Shown: in pieces, positions 57,122-64,000 of the stretch
Numbering within the stretch: position 1 is the first letter of the stretch
Layout: every line of letters begins with the position of its first letter
Source of the DNA: Acetobacter estunensis
GTDB taxonomy: Bacteria; Pseudomonadota; Alphaproteobacteria; Acetobacterales; Acetobacteraceae
Direction: 5' to 3'
Assembly (NCBI RefSeq): GCF_011516945.1
Contig: NZ_WOTH01000005.1
Span: 1-64,000, forward strand
DNA: 64,000 nt
Translations under genes and position numbers: made by a program
Notes under the pieces: model-generated
Seen by the model: only the letters and a program-made list of their open reading frames with translations
What the model was told of the DNA's origin: nothing
Databases searched by the model: none

Positions 57122-58948
57122 TCAGAAGGCGGAATGCGGAAGGTGGCGGTCCGTCTGGGTGTCCGGAACACATCCATCCTCGGCCAGCACCGCCTTTACA
57201 GCTTCTTCCGGCACGTCGCGGCAGGTGAAAGCCTGCCCGATCCCACGGACGAGCACGAAGGTCAGCTTACCGCCTTCCATCTTCTTGTCGCGTGTCATGT
57301 GATTGAGGAGTGTCCCAACGGAAAAAGTCTGTGGCAGATCGGAAATGCGTGCTGGCATGTCATTGGCTTGCAGATGCGCTGTGACGCGGTCGAGATCGGT
57401 CGCAGGACAATAACCGAGTCTGACCGAGAGCATGAAGGCGAGACGCAGACCGATGGAGACCGCTTCTCCATGCAGCAGGCGGCCGTCATATCCCATTTCC
57501 GCTTCCAGCGCGTGACCGAACGTGTGCCCCAGATTCAGGAGCGCCCGACCACCTTCGGCCTTCTTTTCCTTTTCGTCATCGGCAACGACGCGCGCTTTGA
57601 AAGAGCAGGCACGCTCGACGGCTTCGGCCAGCGTGTCTGGATCCTGACCCAGAATACGGGGGGCGTTGTTCTCACACCATGCGAAGAAACCGGCATCTCC
57701 GATCAGGGCCGACTTTACGATTTCCGCATAGCCAGCTTTGATTTCGCGGGGTGGCAGGGTGGCCAATGTGGAGATGTCGGCCAGCACGATGGCAGGTTGA
57801 TGGAACGCTCCCAGCAGGTTCTTACCCCACGGCGTGTTGATTCCCGTCTTGCCGCCCACGGAGGAATCCACCTGAGAAAGAAGTGTGGTCGGAATCTGGA
57901 CGAAGGGCAGGCCGCGCAGGGTCGTGGCGGCGACGAACCCGGCCAGATCGCCCACCACACCGCCGCCGAGGGCGATGATGGCGGTCTTGCGTTCGACTTT
58001 CTGTTCCAGAATTGCGTCAGTCAGTTCTCGGTAACGATCCAGTGATTTGGTCTGTTCACCCGGTGGAACGATCAGGGACTGGGTGACGAATCCCGAATCT
58101 CCGAGCGAGTCCAGCAGTGGCTTGAGATACAGCTCCGCCACGTTCGCATCGCTGATGACGATGGCTTTCTTCTGTGGGAGCACCGGGGCGAGCAACGCGC
58201 CCGCACGTTCGATCAATCCGGCCCCGATCACCACTTCGTAAGAAGCATGGGCCAGAGTGACGGGCAGGCGTCGAGGGCGGTGATTGAGCGCCAGAGCCTC
58301 AATGACGCGGGTGGTGGCGTGATCCACGTTGTCGTCTCCACATTGCACGATGATATCGGCCTGAGCGTAGACCGGATGGCGAACAACCATCAGTTGCGCC
58401 AGTACGTCCCGAGGACGGGCGTTGTTGAGCAGGGGGCGATGAGTGCGCCCGCTGACCCGACGGACGAGAACGGGCAGGGGGCAACGCAGCCATAACGAAA
58501 TGGCCCGTTCGCGAATCAGGGCACGGGTTTCGCTGTTCATGAAGGCGCCGCCGCCTGTGGCGATGACGCGCGTGGGGCCGTCGAGCAGGCGTTTGATGAC
58601 GCGACGTTCTCCGTCGCGGAAGGCGTCCTCGCCATACAGGCGGAACACATCGCTGATGGAACATCCTGCTGCGCGTTCGATCTCAGTGTCGGCGTCCACG
58701 AATCCGAGACCGAGTCTCTGGGCCAGTCTGCGCCCAATGGTGGATTTGCCCGCTCCCATCAGCCCGATGAGCACGATGCTGCGACCGCAGAGCGGCCCAA
58801 AGCCGGAAGGGTTGCGGACAGCATCCAGATTCAGGGGCAGGGCCGCGTGGTGAAGAGGCGCGACAGGACTGCCCGACATATCAGGTGGCCCATGGAGGGG
58901 CGAAGGCGGTGCTGGACAGTGATCGTCCGGGAAAAATGGGCGTGACAT
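57122..58948 (-). CDS. aroKB: Shikimate kinase / 3-dehydroquinate synthase fusion
   Basis: The 608-residue protein joins two shikimate-pathway enzymes. Residues about 55-220 are shikimate kinase (Walker A GLMGAGKST, DADTEIE, GGGAFM, RTHRPLL). Residues about 235-595 are 3-dehydroquinate synthase (ISDANVAELY, GGGVVGDLAGFVAAT, TTLLSQVDSSVGGKTGIN, LNLGHTFGHALE). The reactions are not consecutive in the pathway. The genes are often adjacent in bacteria, and the fusion is typical of acetic acid bacteria as far as I know. A 50-residue Pro-rich leader precedes the kinase; the start is not certain. Confidence 0.94.
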   Translation of the reverse strand: MSRPFFPDDHCPAPPSPLHGPPDMSGSPVAPLHHAALPLNLDAVRNPSGFGPLCGRSIVLIGLMGAGKSTIGRRLAQRLGLGFVDADTEIERAAGCSISDVFRLYGEDAFRDGERRVIKRLLDGPTRVIATGGGAFMNSETRALIRERAISLWLRCPLPVLVRRVSGRTHRPLLNNARPRDVLAQLMVVRHPVYAQADIIVQCGDDNVDHATTRVIEALALNHRPRRLPVTLAHASYEVVIGAGLIERAGALLAPVLPQKKAIVISDANVAELYLKPLLDSLGDSGFVTQSLIVPPGEQTKSLDRYRELTDAILEQKVERKTAIIALGGGVVGDLAGFVAATTLRGLPFVQIPTTLLSQVDSSVGGKTGINTPWGKNLLGAFHQPAIVLADISTLATLPPREIKAGYAEIVKSALIGDAGFFAWCENNAPRILGQDPDTLAEAVERACSFKARVVADDEKEKKAEGGRALLNLGHTFGHALEAEMGYDGRLLHGEAVSIGLRLAFMLSVRLGYCPATDLDRVTAHLQANDMPARISDLPQTFSVGTLLNHMTRDKKMEGGKLTFVLVRGIGQAFTCRDVPEEAVKAVLAEDGCVPDTQTDRHLPHSAF

Positions 58949-59040
58949 GGATCACATCGTAACATAGAGCCGGACGAACACCTTCATAATGAAGCGGCAT
59001 TTCCTTTTCGGAATGTCTGATCGGGACAAGTGAGGACTCC

Positions 59041-59280
59041 ATGAGCCGAATCGTCATCATTGCAGCGAGTGTTGCGGCAGTTATCGTGATTGGCGGCATC
59101 GTGGCTTTGGGGCTCCCTTCCGCACAGCCTGCCCGCCAGATGGTGCATCGCGATATTCCGGTGTCTCAGTTTGCGTCCAGCCAGCCGCCTGCGGCTCCGC
59201 TTGTGGCACCAGCAGGGCCGGTCGCGGCCCCCGCTGCTCCCGCGCCTGTTGCTGCGGCGCCGGTGCAGCCTGCTCACTGA
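59041..59280 (+). CDS. Small membrane-anchored Pro/Ala-rich protein
   Basis: The 79-residue protein has one N-terminal membrane helix (MSRIVIIAASVAAVIVIGGI and on) and a Pro/Ala-rich tail with repeated APAAP-type segments. Such tails usually reach into the periplasm. It is divergent from aroKB and just upstream of the Xer recombinase gene. No family is recognised. Confidence 0.6.
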   Translation: MSRIVIIAASVAAVIVIGGIVALGLPSAQPARQMVHRDIPVSQFASSQPPAAPLVAPAGPVAAPAAPAPVAAAPVQPAH

Positions 59281-59307
59281 TCGGGATTGATCGAGGGAGT
59301 CGCAGGC

Positions 59308-60231
59308 ATGACGGCGGCGCCTTGCATCGAGTCCTTTCTTGAGATGCTGGCCGCCGAACGGGCAGCCGCTCCGGCGACTCTTCTCGCCTATACGCGTGAT
59401 CTCGATGACTGCGAGACGAGTCTTCGCGGGCAGGGGGAAACTCTCATGGAGGCCACCACCAGCGGTCTTCGGGAGTGGGTGGCGGGGATGAGCGCATCCG
59501 GTGCTGCCCGTCGCACAATCGCGCGGCGTATTTCCTGCATACGCCAGTTCTTTTTGTTCCTGCTTGGGGAAGGGCTGCGTTCCGACAACCCGGCGTCTTC
59601 TCTGGACGCGCCGCCGCCGGACAGGACATTGCCAAAATTTCTGACCGAAGCCGAAGTGGTTATGCTGCTTGATGCAGCAGAGCCTCCGGCCGAGGCCGAT
59701 CCAGCGCTAAGGCGACGCCTGTTGATGGGACGAGCGGCGCTGGAACTGCTGTATGCCACCGGTCTGCGCATCTCCGAGCTTCTGGCGCTGAAACGCGACA
59801 TGTTCCGTGAAGGTCTGCGTATGCTGATGGTGCGTGGCAAAGGCGGGCGGGAGCGACTCGTGCCGCTTTCGGACTCCGCGCGGGAGGCGGTCGCGGCCTT
59901 GGTGCATGAGGACACGGATCGCCCCTCTCCGTGGGTTTTCCCCGGACGCACACCGTTACGCCCTCTCACCCGGCAGGGGTTCGACAAGGTTCTGGCTTTC
60001 ATCGGCGAGCGTGCAGGCATTGCAGCGGACCGGCTTTCTCCGCACGTTCTGCGCCATTCCTTCGCCACACATATGCTGGCGCATGGAGCGGATCTGCGGA
60101 CGCTCCAAACCCTGCTCGGGCACGCGGACATCGCCACGACGCAGATCTACACTCATGTACAGGCCGAGCGACTGCGGGATATCGTTTCCGCTCATCATCC
60201 TTTGGGGCGCGGAGACGTCGCTGACGAGTGA
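59308..60231 (+). CDS. xerD: XerC/XerD tyrosine recombinase
   Basis: The 307-residue recombinase resolves chromosome dimers at dif. All catalytic residues are present: Arg in GLRISELL, Lys in RGKGGRERLVPL, HVLRHSFATH (His-x-x-Arg), LLGHADI (His) and Tyr in TQIYTHV. XerD fits slightly better than XerC, but a second Xer gene is needed to decide. ATG 59308 starts MTAAPCIESFLEML; an upstream ATG at 59287 is also open. accA follows. Confidence 0.9.
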   Translation: MTAAPCIESFLEMLAAERAAAPATLLAYTRDLDDCETSLRGQGETLMEATTSGLREWVAGMSASGAARRTIARRISCIRQFFLFLLGEGLRSDNPASSLDAPPPDRTLPKFLTEAEVVMLLDAAEPPAEADPALRRRLLMGRAALELLYATGLRISELLALKRDMFREGLRMLMVRGKGGRERLVPLSDSAREAVAALVHEDTDRPSPWVFPGRTPLRPLTRQGFDKVLAFIGERAGIAADRLSPHVLRHSFATHMLAHGADLRTLQTLLGHADIATTQIYTHVQAERLRDIVSAHHPLGRGDVADE

Positions 60232-60284
60232 TCGCGGCGCGCGAGATGCTTGGCTTTGCGCGTGAGTGTGCTATCGGCACTCCC

Positions 60285-61256
60285 ATGCGTCAGTTTCTGG
60301 ATTTCGAGAAGCCGGTCGCCGAGCTTGAGACCAAGATCGATGACCTGCGTAAAACGGCCACCGCAGCCAGCGGGGATGCCGGTGGTGTCAGCATCTCCGA
60401 TGAGGTTGGGCGTCTGTCCGACAAGGTGGAGAAGCAGCTTCGCGCGCTTTACGCGAAGCTGACACCTGTACAGAAAGTACAGGTCGCCCGCCACGCCCAG
60501 CGTCCTCACACGCTGGATTATATCGGCCAGCTCATCACGGATTTCACGCCTCTGGCCGGGGATCGTCAGTTTGCCGATGACAAGGCCATCATCGGTGGGC
60601 TGGGACGGTTCAACAATCAGGCGGTCGTGGTCATCGGCACCGAGCGTGGCTCGGACCTTGAGACCCGGCTTGCGCATAATTTCGGGATGGCGCGCCCGGA
60701 AGGCTATCGCAAGGCGATCCGCCTGATGGAGATGGCCGGGCGTTTCCGCCTGCCGATCCTGACATTCGTGGACACCTCGGGCGCGTGGCCGGGAATCGAT
60801 GCTGAGGCTCGTGGACAGGCGGAAGCGATTGCGCGTTCCATTGAGACCTGCCTGACCGTGCCGGTGCCACTTATCGCCACCGTGATCGGTGAGGGCGGTT
60901 CGGGCGGTGCCGTGGCGCTGGCGACGGCAGACCGCGTGCTGATGCTGGAAAACGCGATCTATTCCGTCATTTCGCCGGAAGCCTGCGCGTCGATTCTCTG
61001 GCGTGACCCGAAGCAGGCGCCCACAGCGGCCGACGCTCTGAAGCTGACGGCACAGGATCTTCGCAAGTTCGGATTGATCGACCGGATCGTGCCTGAGCCT
61101 GTCGGCGGCGCGCAGCGCGACCCCAAGACCATGGTCCAGACAACGGGGCAGGCCATTGCCGAGGAACTGATGCCGTTGCTGACGGTTCCGCCCACGACGC
61201 TGGTGGCCCAGCGGCGAGAGAAATTTCTCGCCATGGGACGCAGTTCCATCGCCTGA
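60285..61256 (+). CDS. accA: Acetyl-CoA carboxylase carboxyltransferase subunit alpha
   Basis: AccA with AccD transfers carboxyl from biotin to acetyl-CoA for fatty acid synthesis. The 323-residue protein has the family start MRQFLDFEKPVAELETKIDD, then ARHAQRPHTLDYI, FVDTSGAWPGIDAEARGQAE and VIGEGGSGGAVALA. ATG 60285 is the usual start; the open frame runs back to overlap xerD. Confidence 0.96.
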   Translation: MRQFLDFEKPVAELETKIDDLRKTATAASGDAGGVSISDEVGRLSDKVEKQLRALYAKLTPVQKVQVARHAQRPHTLDYIGQLITDFTPLAGDRQFADDKAIIGGLGRFNNQAVVVIGTERGSDLETRLAHNFGMARPEGYRKAIRLMEMAGRFRLPILTFVDTSGAWPGIDAEARGQAEAIARSIETCLTVPVPLIATVIGEGGSGGAVALATADRVLMLENAIYSVISPEACASILWRDPKQAPTAADALKLTAQDLRKFGLIDRIVPEPVGGAQRDPKTMVQTTGQAIAEELMPLLTVPPTTLVAQRREKFLAMGRSSIA

Positions 61257-61258
61257 CA

Positions 61259-61297
61259 CATCCGGCCTCTTTCCGCTTACAGGAAAGAGGCCGGATG
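61259..61297. terminator. Bidirectional terminator
   Basis: CATCCGGCCTCTTTCC and GGAAAGAGGCCGGATG form a perfect 16-bp stem with a 7-base loop between convergent accA and the CinA-type gene, followed by TTCTTTC on the plus strand. Confidence 0.85.
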
Positions 61298-61302
61298 TTC
61301 TT

Positions 61303-62064
61303 TCAGTTTGCGGGTTCGCCTTCCAGAGGCGTGGCACCAGCGGCTTCGATCAGAGCGCGAATCTGCTCTGCGGCCTGCTTGACCTCATTCTCATCCGCCC
61401 CCTTGGCCACGAGTGCCACGCCGCGTCGTTCCTCGGACTCCTTGAACGGATACGAGCCGATATCGAGCCCCGGAAAGCGCGTCTGCACGGCTTCGAGCGG
61501 CGTCGCGATGGCGCTTTCATAAAGACCGAGAGCGTGCCACGTGCGTGAAGTGATGGGCGCGCCGTGCTTGAGTTTCGGTGCCACCGCCTTGAACATGGCC
61601 TGCATGATGGTGGGCACGCCAGCCAGAACATGCACATTGCCAATGGAAAAACCCGGCGCAATGGAGGCTGTGTTCTCGATGGGTGTGGCGCCTCTTGGAA
61701 GCATTGCCATGCGTTGACGCGCGTCGGTGAAGCGGTCGGTGCCGTAATGGGCTTTCAGCCGCGCCGCGCTCTCGGCGTGCAGTTCCAGCGGCACACCGAA
61801 TGTCTCGGCCACACAGGCGGCGGTGATGTCATCATGTGTCGGCCCGATGCCACCCGTCGTGAATACCTGCTCGTAACGCGCCTTCATTTCCGTGAGGGTC
61901 GCAACGATGGTCTCGCGCACATCGGGGATGATGCGCACCTCGCGAAGCGGAGCGCCGATCTGGCCGAGTTCTTGCGCAAGGAAGCGGATATTCGCATCCT
62001 GTGTGCGTCCGGAGAGGATTTCGTTGCCGATCACCACAAGGGCGGAAGTGGGATTCATGGTCAT
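61303..62064 (-). CDS. CinA-type molybdopterin-binding domain protein
   Basis: About 253 residues form a MoCF-biosynthesis domain as in the N-terminal half of CinA: ALVVIGNEILSGRTQDANIR, TTGGIGPTHDDITAACVAET, ENTASIAPGFSIGNVHVLAG and GLYESAIATPLEAVQTRFPG. The nicotinamide-nucleotide amidase half of full CinA is absent, as in many alphaproteobacterial homologues. ATG 62064 or 62058 may be used. Function is not firmly known for this short form. Confidence 0.85.
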   Translation of the reverse strand: MTMNPTSALVVIGNEILSGRTQDANIRFLAQELGQIGAPLREVRIIPDVRETIVATLTEMKARYEQVFTTGGIGPTHDDITAACVAETFGVPLELHAESAARLKAHYGTDRFTDARQRMAMLPRGATPIENTASIAPGFSIGNVHVLAGVPTIMQAMFKAVAPKLKHGAPITSRTWHALGLYESAIATPLEAVQTRFPGLDIGSYPFKESEERRGVALVAKGADENEVKQAAEQIRALIEAAGATPLEGEPAN

Positions 62065-62123
62065 GGGTCCGGTCTTGTCTGGCGGGTTGCGGGCAGCAGG
62101 AAGCCGTCCCTGCAAGGGATACG

Positions 62124-63137
62124 TCAGAGCAGGGCCCGAAGAAAGGGAAGGAGAGGCAGATCCGCAGGCGGCATGGGATAGGAGGCGAGGTCATCCGCAT
62201 GCACCCATGCCAGCGCCTGTCCCTCACGCCCCTGTGGTGTGCCCTGCCACTGGCGGCACAGATAAAGCGGCATCAGCAGGTCGAACGTCTCATAAGCATG
62301 AGAGGCAAAGGTGAAGGGCGTGAGACAGGCTCGTCCCACGTCGATTCCCAGTTCTTCGTACAGCTCCCGCACAAGAGCGGTTTCGAGTTCCTCGCCGGGT
62401 TCCACCTTGCCGCCCGGAAACTCCCACAATCCCGCCAGTGCTTTTCCCTCGGGGCGCTGGGCCAGAAGAATGCGGTTGTCAGGATCGAGCAGGGCGGCTG
62501 CAACGACGAGAAGGAGCTTGCGCTGCACGGGGGAGGTCTGGGCTTCGGCTTCCGGGGTACCGGGACGTAGTGCTGCGTCCAATTCCGGTTGCGTCACGGT
62601 GAAGTGCTGCACCGGAACCTTGCCACCGCGTGCCATGAACGACTGCTCTCCCTTGCCCGTCTGACGGAAGCCAAGACGGCCGAGGAGAGCGCAGGAAGCG
62701 GCATTGTCCTCGGCCGCTGTCGCCGTGATCGTGTGCAGGCCAAGATGCGCGAAGGCCCAGCGACACACGCGGCAGGCCGCCTGTCGTGCCACGCCTTGTC
62801 CCCAATGGGAGTGGGCCACCCAATATCCCAGAGAAGCGGCGTTTTTCTGCGCTCCTTGCCCGAGTGTAAGCCCCACGCAGCCGATGAGTTGTCCGGAGCT
62901 ATCGAGAATGGCGAAATGATAGGCACGTCCCTCACGCGCTTGTCGGAGTGTCTCCGCAATCCATTGCGCCGCCAGATCGGCAGGGTAGGGGAACGGCAAC
63001 CGGCTGAGCATCCGGATGACGTTCCAGTCATTGACACGGGCGTGGATGGCGCTGGCGTCATCGGGCTTCAGGGCACGGAGGGTGAATGTGCCCACCGCCA
63101 GTGTGGGACTGGCGATGGGGAGACGAAGGGCGCTCAT
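62124..63137 (-). CDS. GNAT acetyltransferase fused to MutT-type Nudix hydrolase
   Basis: The 337-residue protein carries an N-terminal RimJ-like GNAT domain (about 10-180: FTLRALKPDDASAIHARVND, SHWGQGVARQAACRVCRWAF). It also carries a C-terminal Nudix domain (about 205-337) with the full Nudix box GGKVEPGEELETALVRELYE, then ELGI, and the MutT-like LLAQRPEGKALAGLWEFPGG. MutT hydrolyses 8-oxo-dGTP; the GNAT partner's substrate is unknown. Both domains look complete. Confidence 0.88.
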   Translation of the reverse strand: MSALRLPIASPTLAVGTFTLRALKPDDASAIHARVNDWNVIRMLSRLPFPYPADLAAQWIAETLRQAREGRAYHFAILDSSGQLIGCVGLTLGQGAQKNAASLGYWVAHSHWGQGVARQAACRVCRWAFAHLGLHTITATAAEDNAASCALLGRLGFRQTGKGEQSFMARGGKVPVQHFTVTQPELDAALRPGTPEAEAQTSPVQRKLLLVVAAALLDPDNRILLAQRPEGKALAGLWEFPGGKVEPGEELETALVRELYEELGIDVGRACLTPFTFASHAYETFDLLMPLYLCRQWQGTPQGREGQALAWVHADDLASYPMPPADLPLLPFLRALL

Positions 63138-63146
63138 ACGCCCTCC

Positions 63147-64000
63147 TCAGGACGGGGACTTGGTGCCGGAACCCAGCGGAGCCGTCGTGCGATGTTTGGA
63201 GCGGCTGCGAGAGCGTTTCTTTTTCGCGGGGGCACCCTCCGCTGCGGTTACGCGGGCAGTGGACGAGGCCGCCTTGGCCACGGTCTTGCGGGCGTTGGTG
63301 CGCGCTCTGGTGTTCTGCGGCTTGGATGCCGTGCTGGAGACCAGTGCTGCGGAGGAGGGCGGAGCGGCAGGCGCGGCGGTTACTATGTCGGTTTTCGGAG
63401 CCGGGGACGCCGTTGCTACTTTCTCTGTTGCCGCGACGCTGTTGGGATGAGGTGCGAACGTCGGCGCTTTCTTGTCCGTTGCGGGCTGCACACCGCATTC
63501 CACCAACAGGGCGCGGAGCGCATTGATAACGGGGAACACCTCAAGATTGTGGTCGCCGCCGAGGTCTTTCCATGCTTGTTGCTCAAGCTCCACGATCTCG
63601 CGGTCTTCGGCAAAGATACGCTCGGTGAAGGCGACGAGAAATGGCCATGCGAGGTCGAGCACACCCGGAATGTTGGGACGCTTGACGGACAGCAGGCCGA
63701 ACGTGCGGTTGGTGAGTTGATCCTTGTCCTGCGGCGTGTAGGCAATCCACAGATCCATCACCGGATCCTGATCGCCCGTCTGGATGTGCAGCGTCTGGTA
63801 GGGATAGGTCGTGCGGATGGTCATCACGTCACGATCCTGATGCTGCGCGGAGGTATCGCGCCGCTCACCAAAGATCAGCGCCTCACCCAACGGCTGCTTG
63901 CCGCTGGTGCGGGCGAAGGAATAGCGGGCTTCAACCAGTCCCGGCTCACGACGCTGGCCAAGGAAACGCGGGCGCATCTGGCCCATCTGTTTCATGTGCA
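63147..64000 (-). CDS. Rieske-type oxygenase, C-terminal part with basic tail (cut by window edge)
   Basis: The frame is open to the right edge, so the N-terminus and the Rieske [2Fe-2S] domain lie outside the window. The visible part resembles the catalytic-domain C-terminus of VanA-like aromatic ring-hydroxylating oxygenases (YPYQTLHIQTG, WIAYTPQDKDQLTNRTFGLL, EDREIVELEQQAWKDLGG). After this, about 115 residues are a low-complexity Ala/Pro/Lys/Arg tail ending in KKKRSRSRSKHR, which is unusual for the family and looks nucleic-acid binding. Confidence 0.75.
   Translation of the reverse strand, partial: HMKQMGQMRPRFLGQRREPGLVEARYSFARTSGKQPLGEALIFGERRDTSAQHQDRDVMTIRTTYPYQTLHIQTGDQDPVMDLWIAYTPQDKDQLTNRTFGLLSVKRPNIPGVLDLAWPFLVAFTERIFAEDREIVELEQQAWKDLGGDHNLEVFPVINALRALLVECGVQPATDKKAPTFAPHPNSVAATEKVATASPAPKTDIVTAAPAAPPSSAALVSSTASKPQNTRARTNARKTVAKAASSTARVTAAEGAPAKKKRSRSRSKHRTTAPLGSGTKSPS

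Overview
The window is about 60 percent GC with Alphaproteobacterial gene order. It fits an acetic acid bacterium (Acetobacteraceae; Acetobacter, Gluconacetobacter or Komagataeibacter are the best guesses). The main clues are an aarA-like citrate synthase near a 505-residue AarC-type succinyl-CoA:acetate CoA-transferase, a shikimate kinase/3-dehydroquinate synthase fusion, and the order dusB-ntrB-ntrC-ntrY-ntrX-hfq-hflX. Identity to a species cannot be settled from the sequence alone.

Region 1-6700 is one end of an integrative element sitting on the 3' side of a tRNA-Ser(UGA) gene. From the tRNA inward it carries a P4-type integrase that stops right after its HGFR motif, an AT-rich orphan gene fused to that stop, an AlpA-type DNA-binding protein, a tightly packed operon of small unknown genes (about 2.3-4.9 kb) including a multi-pass membrane protein, a complete IS5-family element with TAA duplications, a lipoprotein gene and an XRE regulator. 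Two pairs of near-identical 21-bp operators, each spaced 34 bp, lie before the regulator and before the operon. The IS separates the second pair from the divergent lipoprotein gene. The left end of the element is outside the window; a second, partial IS5-family copy is cut by the window edge.

Region 6.7-35.5 kb is ordinary chromosome: a penicillin-binding D,D-carboxypeptidase, clpS, a FYDLN-type acidic protein, an SLT/SPOR lipoprotein, truB-rpsO-pnp, a nitronate monooxygenase, a LolA-like protein, the nitrogen-control operon, hfq-hflX, tRNA-Asp, a divergent oxyR/ahpC-ahpD peroxide module, rpmJ, a TPR protein, dps, a TrmN6-like methyltransferase, a long-chain polyprenyl synthase, murI, pyrE, an ELM1-type protein and a small gene behind a Fur-like box.

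Region 35.6-64 kb holds citrate synthase, sixA, chorismate mutase, a metallophosphatase, AarC, glycerate kinase, a large SMC (1520 residues), a DsbA-like oxidoreductase, the EF-P modification pair epmB/epmA, two envelope lipoproteins, alaS, a GtrA protein, OmpA, aroKB, a Xer recombinase, accA, a CinA-type domain protein, a GNAT-MutT fusion and the C-terminal part of a Rieske oxygenase cut by the right edge.

The most notable biology is that NtrC lacks the GAFTGA loop needed to engage sigma-54 (NtrX has only a degenerate version), so nitrogen control here probably works without sigma-54. The second is the regulatory layout of the tRNA-Ser element and its crippled integrase with an AT-rich orphan cargo gene.
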